This document shows, piece by piece, positions 17,443-25,903 of a DNA stretch of 42,179 nucleotides. Position 1 is the first letter of the stretch. Each line of letters opens with the position of its first letter. The notes below the pieces were generated by a model. The model did no database searches. It saw only the letters and a list, made by a program, of their open reading frames with translations, and was not told the DNA's origin. Location of the stretch: positions 1-42,179 of IMG/VR virus record IMGVR_UViG_3300045912_000048; one strand, 5' to 3'. The stretch comes from a virus. The translations under genes were made by a program, and so were the position numbers.

Positions 17443-18822
17443 ATGCCCACGCCATCACTCCCTGCCGCCAAGGTCCAGGCCATTCTTGACGCATCGTCAC
17501 GCGGCCTGACCAACGCGGAGATCGCTCGTGAGACGAAGACTGCTGTCGGAACCGTGAGCAAGGTGCTCAACGGCTACCGGCGCGGCAAGGCGAAAGAACT
17601 CCCTGGGCAGGTGGGCGTGCCTGTGGACACCCGCGACGATAAGGGCGGTGACACGACGATCGTCACGCCTGACAAGCCGATGTCCGAAGCGGAGATGGCG
17701 AAACTCTTCAAGATCGACACGAAGGTCTGGGTCTGCACCAACCTCCGCACCAACGTCTGGCAGGGCTTCTACAAGGCCAGCAAGATCACTCACCGCACCG
17801 AGAAGGGGACGAACACCCAGGCGGCGCACCAGAAGGTTGCTCTCTTCCAGACGACGGCCACCTGGAAGCGGATCATGGGAGAGAGCATCCAGGAGCGGCT
17901 GCTGGAGTTCTTCAAGGCCAACGTCCTCCCGCTCCCGAAGCCGAAACTCGGCGCTCCGCTGAAGGGCCGGAAGTTCACCCCCGGCGAGGGCGAGATGGTG
18001 TCCTGGGGCCTCTGGGACGCGCATCTCGGCCTGTACGCATGGCACCGCGAAGTCGGCATGTCGATGGACCTGGAGAAGGCCGTCAGCCGCATCACCAACT
18101 CGATCGACGACATCGCCGCCGAACTCTCCGGCCACCCGATCGAGCAGATCGTCATGCCGATCGGTAACGACTTCATGCACTACGACAACCTGGAGCAGCA
18201 CACCACGCACGGGGACCACCATCTCGATGCGGATGGTCGCTACGCCAAGGTCTACGCTGCGGGCCTTCGCTGCCTGATCTACATGATCGAGCGGGCGCTG
18301 GAAGTCTGCCCCAACGTCAAGGTGCTCTACGTCCCCGGCAACCACGACCTCACCTCGTCGTACACGCTCTGCGTGGCGCTCAGCCAGCGATTCCTGAACG
18401 ACTCCCGCGTGTCGTTCGATCTCTCGGCCAACCCCCGCAAGTACGTCACGTTCGGCGGCACGCTGCTTGGATTCGACCACGGGCAGGGGGCGAACGCCAA
18501 GCAACTCGCCCTGATCTACGCGACCGAGTGCGCCAAGGTCTGGAGTAGTTCGACGTACCGCGAGGTGCAGGTCGGCCATACCCACCAGAAGCGAGTCACT
18601 GAGTTCGAATCTGTCACTCCAACCAACGGCGTGACGATCCGCGTGAACCCGGCGCTCAGCGCCGTGGACACTTGGCACCACACCCAGGGCCTGATCGGTG
18701 AGCCGATGAAGTCCGTCTCCGCATGGCGATATGACCGCACCGGCTACCGAGGCGAGCATGTTGCATGGGCGCGTGACGACGAGAATCGAGTCACCCAACA
18801 GGTCCGCCTCTCGAAGGACTGA
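17443..18822 (+). CDS. Metallophosphoesterase with N-terminal HTH
   Basis: 459 residues, ATG preceded by AAGGAG. Residues 22-46 (LTNAEIARETKTAVGTVSK) form a helix-turn-helix like those of resolvases and small regulators. The catalytic part shows the calcineurin-like set in order: D192-x-H194, GND 241-243, GNHD 299-302, H346 and GHTH 378-381, which bind two metals. Family members cut phosphodiesters or phosphomonoesters; the N-terminal HTH suggests DNA as substrate (SbcD-like nuclease use is possible). It starts a run of DNA-processing genes, with its stop directly followed by the nuclease gene. Confidence 0.82.
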   Translation: MPTPSLPAAKVQAILDASSRGLTNAEIARETKTAVGTVSKVLNGYRRGKAKELPGQVGVPVDTRDDKGGDTTIVTPDKPMSEAEMAKLFKIDTKVWVCTNLRTNVWQGFYKASKITHRTEKGTNTQAAHQKVALFQTTATWKRIMGESIQERLLEFFKANVLPLPKPKLGAPLKGRKFTPGEGEMVSWGLWDAHLGLYAWHREVGMSMDLEKAVSRITNSIDDIAAELSGHPIEQIVMPIGNDFMHYDNLEQHTTHGDHHLDADGRYAKVYAAGLRCLIYMIERALEVCPNVKVLYVPGNHDLTSSYTLCVALSQRFLNDSRVSFDLSANPRKYVTFGGTLLGFDHGQGANAKQLALIYATECAKVWSSSTYREVQVGHTHQKRVTEFESVTPTNGVTIRVNPALSAVDTWHHTQGLIGEPMKSVSAWRYDRTGYRGEHVAWARDDENRVTQQVRLSKD

Positions 18823-19596
18823 ATGGCAACATCCCCGTCACAGCTCGTCGTCATTGACGGCTGCAAGCGCCGCTGGTGGTTCGAGAAGGTGCGCCGCCTT
18901 GACAAGGGGTCCACCTTCAAGCAGGACTTCGGCACGGCGCTCCACGCCCGCTTAGCGGCCCACCTCTTGGGCGGAGAGCCGGAGAAGGACTGGGATAAGT
19001 CGCTTGTTTTGGAAGAGAAGGAGCGAGTAGACATCCTGCTCCACAAGGCGATCGACGCCGGATGGCTGGAGCGCCGCCCAGGGCAGTTGGTGGAGCACTG
19101 GTTCGAGATCGCGGTTGGCACCGAGATCGTCAACGGTCGCATCGACCTGATTCAGCCGCCGGACCATCGCCCAGGGTCGGTGGAGGATCACAAGACCACG
19201 ACCGCGCGGAAGTGGGCCAAGAAGGGGGAGGACCTACGGAAGGACATCCCCATGATGGCCTACGCCGGATTCTTCTTCCGCAAGTTTCCCGACGCAGCCA
19301 CCTGCTTCCTCCGTCATAACCAGTTCATCATGGAAGACCTGTCGCTTGATCGAGCCGACTGCGAAGTCACGCGCGACGAGTGCCGCCAGTTCTGGATTGA
19401 CCGAATCATTCCGAACATGAATGCCATGAACTCCGTTCGTTCCATTGAGCGGTGGGAAGACGTTCCCGGCCATCCCGAGGGAGCCGCCCCGTGCAAGGCA
19501 TACGGCGGCTGTCCGTTCCGAACCATCTGCCATCTCGGGGTGCCGATCGAGAAGTACGGCCAGCGCGTGGCAGACGCAGGCGGAGCACCTTTCTAA
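18823..19596 (+). CDS. PD-(D/E)XK nuclease (RecB/Cas4-like)
   Basis: 257 residues, ATG immediately after the previous TGA. The core reads GRIDLI (D108) then SVEDHKTT (E121/D122 to K124), the D...(D/E)xK signature. An early cysteine (C14, in GCKRRWWF) and a C-terminal group (C224, C230, C236, in CKAYGGCPFRTIC) resemble the four-cysteine iron-sulfur site of AddB/Cas4-type nucleases. It likely resects or processes DNA ends in concert with the adjoining SNF2 helicase, whose start codon overlaps this stop (TAATG). Such pairs are common in phage recombination modules. Confidence 0.82.
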   Translation: MATSPSQLVVIDGCKRRWWFEKVRRLDKGSTFKQDFGTALHARLAAHLLGGEPEKDWDKSLVLEEKERVDILLHKAIDAGWLERRPGQLVEHWFEIAVGTEIVNGRIDLIQPPDHRPGSVEDHKTTTARKWAKKGEDLRKDIPMMAYAGFFFRKFPDAATCFLRHNQFIMEDLSLDRADCEVTRDECRQFWIDRIIPNMNAMNSVRSIERWEDVPGHPEGAAPCKAYGGCPFRTICHLGVPIEKYGQRVADAGGAPF

Positions 19597-21152
19597 TGCT
19601 CACCATCGACGCATGTCCGTTCAATCACGAGCCGCTGGCTCACCAGTTGGAGAAGTGGCGCAGGTGCCGCGAGATTCCCGCTTGGGGCCACCTCTGGGAC
19701 CCTGGCGTCGGCAAGACCTACGAGATCATCGCTCAGGCCGCGTGGCTCTACAGCCGGGGCCTGATTGACGGCCTGTTCGTCCTCGCCCCCAACGGCGTTC
19801 ACCGCAACTGGGTCACTGAAGAAGTGCCGAAGCACTGGCCCCAGGCGCTCGGCATTCCGTGCTGCGTCTGGTACCGATCTACCCAGTCCACGACGCGGCG
19901 GCAGCAGGAGGCGATGCAGCAACTGGTTGGTGTGCGCGGCACGCTGGCCGTGCTGTCGATGTCCTACGACGCCCTGCTCCAGGAAGAGGTGAAGATCAAC
20001 GGCAAGAAGGTCCCCGGCGGCAGGGCCTGGGCCAAGGAGTTCCTGACCAAGCGTCGCGTGATGATTGTCGCTGACGAGTCCAGTCGGATCAAGACTCCCG
20101 ACACGAAGCGGACGATACTGGCACTGAAGGCTGCGGCCTTCGCCCCTTACCGCCGCATTCTCAACGGTACCCCTGTACCGAATGGGCCGTTCGACATCTA
20201 CGCTCAGGTCAAGTTCCTTGACGCGGACTTCTGGGTTCGCAAGGGCATCTCCTCCTTCCAGGGATTCAAGACGCAGTTCGGCGTCTGGGGCAAGGGCTAC
20301 TGCTGGCGTCCGAACAAGAAGACCGGACAGATGGAGAAGCAGGAGTTCCCTGAACTGCTCGGCTACAAGAACCTGGATGTGCTTCAGAGATGGCTGGAGG
20401 AAATCACAGATCGAATCGAGAAGGATGATGTGCTCGATCTTCCACCGAAGGTCTACCAGCGAATGTCTTTCGACCTGACTCCGGCGCAGAGGAAGGTCTA
20501 CGATGCCTTGAAGGACGACTGCATGGCGTTCCTCGCCTCGGGCGAACTTGTGACCACGCCTCTCGTGCTGACCAAGATGCTCCGGCTTCAGCAGGTCTGT
20601 AACGGCTACGTCCCGGTTGACGACGTGGCAGGGGACCCGATCCGTGACGTGGGCGACGAGAACCCGCGACTCGATCTGCTCCGGGAGATCGTGGAAGACC
20701 TGCCGCACAAGGCGATCATCTGGACACGATTCACGCGCGACGTTGATCTCATCATGGAGATGCTCGGCAAGTTGGAGAAGAAGGCCGTTCGCTACGACGG
20801 CTCAGTTGACGACGAGGGACGCAAGGCCGCTGCTGAAGCGTTCCAGCGTGGAGACGCCCAGTTCTTCGTGAGCAATCCCGCCGCTGGCGGCGAGGGCCTC
20901 ACCCTCCTGGGCGACCAGTCGTCCGACGCCCTGTCCTGCCAGACCGTGATCTACTACTCGAACGGCTTCAACCTCCAGCACCGCCTCCAGTCGGAGGACC
21001 GGGCGCACCGCATCGGGCAGAAGCGGTCTGTGCTCTACATCGACATCGTTGCGTCCGATACCATCGACCAGCATGTGGTCGATAACCTGAAGGACAAGTT
21101 CGACGTGGCCCGGCAGGTCACGGGCGACAAGTTGCGAAACTGGTTGACTTGA
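19596..21152 (+). CDS. SNF2-family DNA helicase/translocase
   Basis: 518 residues from ATG 19596; the open frame extends upstream but lies inside the nuclease gene. Motif I is LWDPGVGKT (33-41), motif II ADESSRIKT (159-167, DESS in place of DEAH), motif III LNGTPVPNGP (189-198), motif V NPAAGGEGLTLL (427-438) and motif VI QSEDRAHRIGQKR (465-477). The last is the SNF2 signature QxxDRxHRIGQ. It should move along double-stranded DNA using ATP rather than unwind it conventionally. Encoded directly after the RecB-like nuclease, it probably serves recombination or replication restart. Confidence 0.9.
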   Translation: MLTIDACPFNHEPLAHQLEKWRRCREIPAWGHLWDPGVGKTYEIIAQAAWLYSRGLIDGLFVLAPNGVHRNWVTEEVPKHWPQALGIPCCVWYRSTQSTTRRQQEAMQQLVGVRGTLAVLSMSYDALLQEEVKINGKKVPGGRAWAKEFLTKRRVMIVADESSRIKTPDTKRTILALKAAAFAPYRRILNGTPVPNGPFDIYAQVKFLDADFWVRKGISSFQGFKTQFGVWGKGYCWRPNKKTGQMEKQEFPELLGYKNLDVLQRWLEEITDRIEKDDVLDLPPKVYQRMSFDLTPAQRKVYDALKDDCMAFLASGELVTTPLVLTKMLRLQQVCNGYVPVDDVAGDPIRDVGDENPRLDLLREIVEDLPHKAIIWTRFTRDVDLIMEMLGKLEKKAVRYDGSVDDEGRKAAAEAFQRGDAQFFVSNPAAGGEGLTLLGDQSSDALSCQTVIYYSNGFNLQHRLQSEDRAHRIGQKRSVLYIDIVASDTIDQHVVDNLKDKFDVARQVTGDKLRNWLT

Positions 21153-21177
21153 CGAACGAGGTGGGGCAGAGTATCGT
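21149..21177 (+). promoter_or_regulatory. Promoter-like site before the conserved phage gene
   Basis: TTGACG (21149-21154), 17 bp, TATCGT (21172-21177), overlapping the end of the helicase gene. The spacer contains GGTGGGGCAGAG, nearly the same as in the promoter-like site at 28853. The next ATG is at 21198, so the leader would be short. Confidence 0.55.
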
Positions 21178-21197
21178 ACACCTGACTGGAGATCACC

Positions 21198-21782
21198 ATG
21201 GGCGATGAAACGAAGCCTGCCCAGGACCTTGACTACGGCGATGACGCACCCCAGGCCATGACGCCCGAAGAAGCGTTCCCGAAGATCAATGCCATGTTCC
21301 GCGAGGCGATGGACGCTGAGAAGGCCGTCGCCCAGGCGGAGGAGGAACTGAAGAAGCAGAAGGCGCGGCTGCGCGGCATCGTGGAGGATGCCTTGCCGAA
21401 ACTCATGGAGGAGTGTGGCGTCAAGTCGTTCACCACGCAGGACGGCATTATCATCAACGTCCGGGAGAAGATCGAGAACTCGATCCCCGCTCCTCGTCGT
21501 AACGAAGCGTGGGACTGGCTGACCGAGAACGGTCACGGCGACGTGCTGAAGCGTGAAGTCACGGTGGCGTTCGGCGTCACCGAAGGAGATGTCGCGGATG
21601 AGCTGGCGAAGCGGCTGGGGCAGGAACTGGCGCGGAGCGTCTTCGTGGAACGAAGGGCGGAGCCTGCGACCGTCAAGTCGATCATCACGTCCCGGCTCGA
21701 AGCGGGCAAGACCGTTCCGATGGACCTGTTCGGCGTTCGCCGCTTCAAGATCGCCGAGTTCAAGGTTGACAAGAAGAAGTGA
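21198..21782 (+). CDS. Conserved phage protein of replication/recombination modules
   Basis: 194 residues, ATG preceded by GGAG. The N-terminal 60 residues contain a charged coiled coil (MDAEKAVAQAEEELKKQKAR). Then come LMEECGVKSFTTQDGIIINV, WDWLTENGHGDVL and, near the end, PATVKSIITSRLEAG with PMDLFGV. This arrangement is familiar from phage proteins of unknown function that lie beside SSB-like genes. It lacks catalytic motifs. Its role may be DNA binding or nuclease modulation, inferred only from neighbours: SNF2 helicase before, SSB-like gene after. Confidence 0.65.
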   Translation: MGDETKPAQDLDYGDDAPQAMTPEEAFPKINAMFREAMDAEKAVAQAEEELKKQKARLRGIVEDALPKLMEECGVKSFTTQDGIIINVREKIENSIPAPRRNEAWDWLTENGHGDVLKREVTVAFGVTEGDVADELAKRLGQELARSVFVERRAEPATVKSIITSRLEAGKTVPMDLFGVRRFKIAEFKVDKKK

Positions 21783-21858
21783 TCGCGGGATGTTCCCGCG
21801 CGTACCCGAGCCGACTCACTGTGAGCGGTCGAACTTTGGAAACGAAGGAGTATCGAAC

Positions 21859-22758
21859 ATGGCCGATGAAGTCAAGCAGGATCAGCCGAAGCAGGAAGCC
21901 CCCAAGCAGGAGCCTCCGAAGGAGCAGCCGAAGCCCGATGCGAACACCCTCGTGCTGAAGAACGCGGCGGGCCAGATGGTCAGCCTGGACTACGGCGAGG
22001 ATGCTGGCTCGGGCCTGGAACTGGCGAACCAGGGCGGCAGCGTGCCGTTCCTCTCGCTCCTCCAGCCGCTCAGCAACGCGCTGAAGGAGGGCAACGACCG
22101 CTACATCCCCGAGGCCAAGGCAGGCATGTTCTGCCTCGCCAGCCAGAAGAAGGTCTGGGACGGCAAGAAGGGCGTGTTCTTCATCGGCATCACCGAGTCG
22201 CACATCGTCGTCGAGAAGACGGCGCTGGACGCCAGCGGCAAGTGGGTCGCTGACCACTCGCCCAGTAGCCAGATCGTCGCGGCTGCCCGCGCCAAGGGCG
22301 GCAAGAAGTCCGAACTCAGGACCGAGCAGGGCCACCCCCTCGTGGAGACGTACCGCATGTACGGCGTCGTCTACGATTCGTTGGAGGACCTGAAGGCCAT
22401 GAAGGTCACGCCGGTCGTGCTCTCGTTCGAGCGCACGAAGTTGAAGGCCCGCCAGTCCTTCATGGACCGCGTGCGGATGTACAAGAAGGCGCTGCCGCTG
22501 TACGCCGTGCAACTCCATATCTCCTCCAAGCCGGAGAAGTGGGAGAAGGGCGACGGCTACGGCCTCAACATCCGCTTCGCTGTGGACGACGATCTCCTGA
22601 AGTCGCTCATCCTCCCCAACGACCCCTTCTGGGCGACGTGGGCGGGCGAGTGCCGCAAGATCAAGTCGATGGTCGAGTCGGGCGCGATCAAGGGTGAGGC
22701 CGGTACCGAAGTCGAAGGCGACGCGGGCGGCGACGGCGGCTCCGACATTCCGTTCTGA
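21859..22758 (+). CDS. SSB-like single-stranded DNA-binding protein
   Basis: 299 residues from ATG 21859, preceded by AAGGAG; the frame is open further upstream but within the preceding gene. Residues 1-30 are a Lys/Gln/Pro/Glu-rich linker. The core (45-270) has VPFLSLLQPLSNALKEGN, FFIGITESHIVVEK and a long beta-rich section. The extreme C-terminus is an acidic Gly-rich tail ending in DIPF, the same kind of tip bacterial SSB uses to recruit partners. I therefore read it as the phage single-strand binder, probably coating ssDNA for the nuclease, helicase and polymerase encoded nearby. The core fold is not proven from sequence. Confidence 0.68.
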   Translation: MADEVKQDQPKQEAPKQEPPKEQPKPDANTLVLKNAAGQMVSLDYGEDAGSGLELANQGGSVPFLSLLQPLSNALKEGNDRYIPEAKAGMFCLASQKKVWDGKKGVFFIGITESHIVVEKTALDASGKWVADHSPSSQIVAAARAKGGKKSELRTEQGHPLVETYRMYGVVYDSLEDLKAMKVTPVVLSFERTKLKARQSFMDRVRMYKKALPLYAVQLHISSKPEKWEKGDGYGLNIRFAVDDDLLKSLILPNDPFWATWAGECRKIKSMVESGAIKGEAGTEVEGDAGGDGGSDIPF

Positions 22759-22765
22759 CGTCTCC

Positions 22766-22804
22766 ACCGGGGCGCACGGGGCCGGGAAACCGGCCTGCCC
22801 CGGT
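22766..22804 (+). terminator. Two-part hairpin terminator after the SSB-like gene
   Basis: Outer stem of 8 bp (22766-22773 with 22797-22804) and inner stem GGCCGG-GAAA-CCGGCC (80-95 of the same hundred) share a small internal loop. It follows the stop codon by 7 bases and is followed by TTCTGAAA. It closes the processing block before the ABC-GNAT gene. Confidence 0.7.
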
Positions 22805-22959
22805 TTCTGAAACAATCCATACCCGCGTCAGCGGGCATCCGGTTGAAAGGCCGGGACAGTCGTTGGTGTAACATTTAGCGCCCCGGAGCGACCCGGAAGT
22901 GTCTGTGAAAGTCGGACACGACCGTTTAGCCTAGACTGTAGAAGTCAAGGGAACATAGA

Positions 22960-24000
22960 ATGATACGAAGAACCTGTCAGGTCGAGATTGACGACGCTAC
23001 CCGTGAAGTTGCGAAGGCGTTTGACTATCAGTTTGACGGGACAATCACTACCGAGTGTCCTGACTTTACTCCACCAAGTGACTTCTCGATCGGCCTGATT
23101 GTTGGATCATCCGGTAGCGGCAAGTCTACGCTGTTGACAGATAAGTTTGGGGCGCCTGAACTTCCTGTCTGGCTGCCAAACCGATCCATTGTCAGCCAAG
23201 TCGGTTGGGAACGACTCAGCGGTGTTGGGCTGAACAGCGTGCCGTCTTGGTGTAAGCCGCGCCACGTTCTATCCACAGGAGAAGGCTTTAGGGCGGACAT
23301 GGCTGCGTCCTTGCGCAATGATGCCCGGATTGACGAGTTCACTTCTACTGTGGATCGTACTGTGGCAATAGCATGTTCTGCGGGTGTTCGTCGATTGGTT
23401 GATCGACTGGGGTTACGGCGTGTGGTGTTGGCATCGTGTCACCGAGATATCGTCGAGTGGCTACAGCCAGATTGGGTATATGACACAGATTCGAAGGTTC
23501 TCGTAGAACGGGGGTTTTTTCAACGACCTCCAATCAAACTTGAGATTGAGCCTTGCAAACGATCGGCTTGGTCAATCTTCGCTCCACATCACTATCTAAG
23601 TTCAACGATACTGAACTCATCACGGTGCTGGTGTGTGTGGTGGGGAAACAAGTTGGTGGGATTTACGAGCGTTATTGCCTTTCCACACGGTGTCATAAAG
23701 AAAGCATGGCGAGAACACCGTACCGTAGTCTTGCCTGATTTTCAAGGCATGGGCATAGGCGTCCGCATTTCAGACGCCATAGCAAACCACTATGTCACAG
23801 ACTTGGGGTGTAGGTTCTTTTCCAAAACCGCTCATCCACGGATGGGCGAATACCGAGATCGTCATCCTCGATGGAGAAGTACATCTGCTTCTCGCGTATC
23901 CGATCCCAGGGCTAAGCGCGGGGCTGTCGTAAAGTCCGGTCGAAACATGAAGTATGAGAATATGTACCACCGCGTATGTTGGTCACACGAGTTTGTTTAG
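22960..24000 (+). CDS. ABC ATPase fused to GNAT-type acyltransferase domain
   Basis: 346 residues, ATG preceded by AAGGGA. ABC part: Walker A GSSGSGKST (49-57), Q-loop around Q80, signature LSTGE (104-108), Walker B RIDEF (123-127) with D-loop STVD and switch H161 (ASCHRD). GNAT part, from about 195: WSIFAPHHYLSS, GFTSVIAFPHG and TVVLPDFQGMGIGVR (256-269), an acetyl-CoA-binding motif A. This is the COG2401 type of fusion. The GNAT half resembles the Mom DNA-modifying family (HHYLS, LPDFQGxGIG), so DNA base modification is possible but unproven. The gene is visibly A+T richer than its neighbours, with different codon use, as expected for a recent import. Confidence 0.85.
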   Translation: MIRRTCQVEIDDATREVAKAFDYQFDGTITTECPDFTPPSDFSIGLIVGSSGSGKSTLLTDKFGAPELPVWLPNRSIVSQVGWERLSGVGLNSVPSWCKPRHVLSTGEGFRADMAASLRNDARIDEFTSTVDRTVAIACSAGVRRLVDRLGLRRVVLASCHRDIVEWLQPDWVYDTDSKVLVERGFFQRPPIKLEIEPCKRSAWSIFAPHHYLSSTILNSSRCWCVWWGNKLVGFTSVIAFPHGVIKKAWREHRTVVLPDFQGMGIGVRISDAIANHYVTDLGCRFFSKTAHPRMGEYRDRHPRWRSTSASRVSDPRAKRGAVVKSGRNMKYENMYHRVCWSHEFV

Positions 24001-24027
24001 CACCTACTGCTCCACCGGAGATGAACT

Positions 24028-25290
24028 ATGGAATGGTCCCCGATTCAGTGCCAAGCACTGGACGCCGTTGGCAAGTGGTTGAAGGGCGGCTCGAACGACC
24101 AACAGGTCTTCAGACTGTTCGGCTACGCAGGCACCGGCAAGACAACTCTCGCCAAGCACCTCGCCGAGAGCGCAGGCACTGTGCTGTTCGCGTGCTTTAC
24201 TGGCAAGGCTGCGAGCGTGCTCCGCAGCAAGGGCTGCCCCGGCGCGAGCACTATTCACTCCCTGATCTACCAGCCGCGTGATGACGGGACATATCGCATC
24301 GACGATCTGCGACGCCAGTTGGAAGAACTGGAAGCCCAGTTGTACGCGGAAGCCAAGGCCGAGGCTGCGCCCGACGAACCTGCGGAAAATATCAAGGCGT
24401 ATGTCGAGCGGAACGAGAACGTGCAGCGGCTGAAGCGGCAGATCGCCGAAGAGAAGCAGAAGAAGCGCAAGCCGATCTTCGAGTTGAAGGCCGACTCGCC
24501 GCTGCGCGACGCCGATCTGCTTGTTGTTGACGAAGTGTCGATGGTGGACGAAGAGATGGCTACCGATCTCATGTCCTTCGGCACCAAGATTCTCGCCCTC
24601 GGCGATCCGGCGCAGTTGCCGCCAGTCAAGGGCAGCGGCTACTTCACTGACGCCCGGCCCGACATTCTGTTGACAGAGATTCACCGGCAGGCCCGTGACA
24701 ATCCGATCATCGACATGGCAACTCGCGTTCGTTCCGGCGAGAGCCTGCGGTGCGGCGACTACGGCACCAGCCGCGTCATCACCCGAGCCGATGCGAACAA
24801 GGACCTGTACCTCAGCCACGACCAGATGCTCGTCGGCAAGAACGCCACGCGCCGGGCCGTGAATGGCCGCTTCCGCGAACTGCTGGGCCGCAACTCGATT
24901 CCCACTCCGCTCGCGGGCGACAAACTGATCTGTCTGCGGAACAACCATGATCTCGGGCTGCTGAACGGCACGCTCTGGAACTGCAAGGCCGCATCGCCTC
25001 CGTTCTCGAAGCGGATCAGCCTGACTGTCGAGCCATTCGACGGCGCTGGCGCGACCCAGGAACTCGTGGCCCACGAGGACTTCTTCCTGGGCGGAGAGCC
25101 GTCCTTCTACGAGATGCGCGACGCCGAATCATTCGACTACGGCTACGCCATCACCACGCACAAGGCGCAGGGCAGCCAGTGGGACAACGTGCTGATCCTC
25201 GATGAGTCGGCGTGCTTCCGCGACGAGGCCGAGCGGTGGCTGTATACCGCCCTGACTCGCGCTGCCCAGAGAGTGACGGTGGTCATCTAA
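24028..25290 (+). CDS. RecD/Dda-like SF1B DNA helicase
   Basis: 420 residues, ATG preceded by GGAG. Walker A GYAGTGKTT (32-40), motif II VVDEVSMV (166-173), motif III GDPAQLPPV (192-200), then YGYAITTHKAQGSQWDNVLI and YTALTRAAQRVTVVI at the C-terminus, the motif V/VI pair of RecD2 and Dda helicases. A charged helical insert lies at about 92-150. It should unwind DNA 5' to 3', probably at replication forks or during recombination. Its stop codon overlaps the start of an HNH gene. Together with the polymerase and primase-helicase it forms the replication block. Confidence 0.9.
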   Translation: MEWSPIQCQALDAVGKWLKGGSNDQQVFRLFGYAGTGKTTLAKHLAESAGTVLFACFTGKAASVLRSKGCPGASTIHSLIYQPRDDGTYRIDDLRRQLEELEAQLYAEAKAEAAPDEPAENIKAYVERNENVQRLKRQIAEEKQKKRKPIFELKADSPLRDADLLVVDEVSMVDEEMATDLMSFGTKILALGDPAQLPPVKGSGYFTDARPDILLTEIHRQARDNPIIDMATRVRSGESLRCGDYGTSRVITRADANKDLYLSHDQMLVGKNATRRAVNGRFRELLGRNSIPTPLAGDKLICLRNNHDLGLLNGTLWNCKAASPPFSKRISLTVEPFDGAGATQELVAHEDFFLGGEPSFYEMRDAESFDYGYAITTHKAQGSQWDNVLILDESACFRDEAERWLYTALTRAAQRVTVVI

Positions 25291-25658
25291 TGCTGCTGCT
25301 CACTCCGAAGGAACTCGTTCGCTTCCAGGCGAAGATCATTGTGGCCGGTCCAGACGAGTGCTGGAACTGGACAGCCTGCACGACCGGAGCGAAGGCCCTC
25401 GGGCGGTATGGCCGCTTCTGCCTGCGCAACAAACGGTACTACGCGCATCGCGTCGCGTGGTGCGTCGCTCGCGGATTCCCGCTGGAGTACCTGACCGACG
25501 ATCTCGCCATTCTGCATGAGTGTGACAATCCGCTGTGCTGCAACCCCGCTCACCTAACGCTGGGTACGCAGTTGGACAATGTGAGGGATATGATCCGCAA
25601 ATCCCGGAACCGGAACGGGGGCGGACGACGTAGAACTCCGGTGGAGATTCCCGTATGA
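25290..25658 (+). CDS. HNH endonuclease (homing type)
   Basis: 122 residues from ATG 25290, which overlaps the helicase TAA (TAATG); the frame is open upstream but inside the helicase. It has the HNH_3 layout: DECWNWTAC (22-30), YGRFCLRNKRYYAHRVAW, then ILHECDNPLCCNPAHLTLGT (74-93) with catalytic-type H76, N85 and H88, and DNVRDM. These nucleases are usually mobile and insert beside conserved DNA-replication genes, as here. It is translationally coupled to the helicase rather than inside an intron. Confidence 0.85.
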   Translation: MLLLTPKELVRFQAKIIVAGPDECWNWTACTTGAKALGRYGRFCLRNKRYYAHRVAWCVARGFPLEYLTDDLAILHECDNPLCCNPAHLTLGTQLDNVRDMIRKSRNRNGGGRRRTPVEIPV

Positions 25659-25903
25659 GCCGTGACCGATTCAATCCCGACCGTGGCATCAAGAACACCG
25701 CCGACCGCGCTGCTGCGAACGATGCCATTCGACGCACGGACACCTTCCCGAAGGACATGCGGGACGCGATGATCCGCATGAACACGCCCCCGGCGCTGCG
25801 TCACCTGCCGGACGGCGGCATTCGCGGCCACAAGTCCCTGGGCCGCATCCAGCAGATCAACAACCGCCGCCGGTTCAAGGTCCGCACCACCGCCTCCCGC
25901 TGA
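25655..25903 (+). CDS. Small basic protein, unknown function
   Basis: 82 residues; ATG overlaps the HNH gene stop (ATGA). It is rich in Arg, Asp and Asn with no hydrophobic segment: residues 1-30 contain DRGIKNTADRAAANDAIRR, and the C-terminus is basic (GRIQQINNRRRFKVR). It may bind nucleic acid. The stop overlaps the next start, so it belongs to the same transcription unit as the helicase and polymerase. No family recognised. Confidence 0.55.
   Translation: MSRDRFNPDRGIKNTADRAAANDAIRRTDTFPKDMRDAMIRMNTPPALRHLPDGGIRGHKSLGRIQQINNRRRFKVRTTASR

Noticed and set aside
18605-18625. tRNA-like TTCGAATC stretch
   Set aside because: It is in the phosphoesterase coding sequence and no cloverleaf can be formed; I found no tRNA gene in the window.
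22899-22937. Promoter for the ABC-GNAT gene (TAGACT with GTGTC/GACAC inverted repeat)
   Set aside because: No acceptable -35 at 16-18 bp and the inverted repeat has only 5 bp; not strong enough to list.
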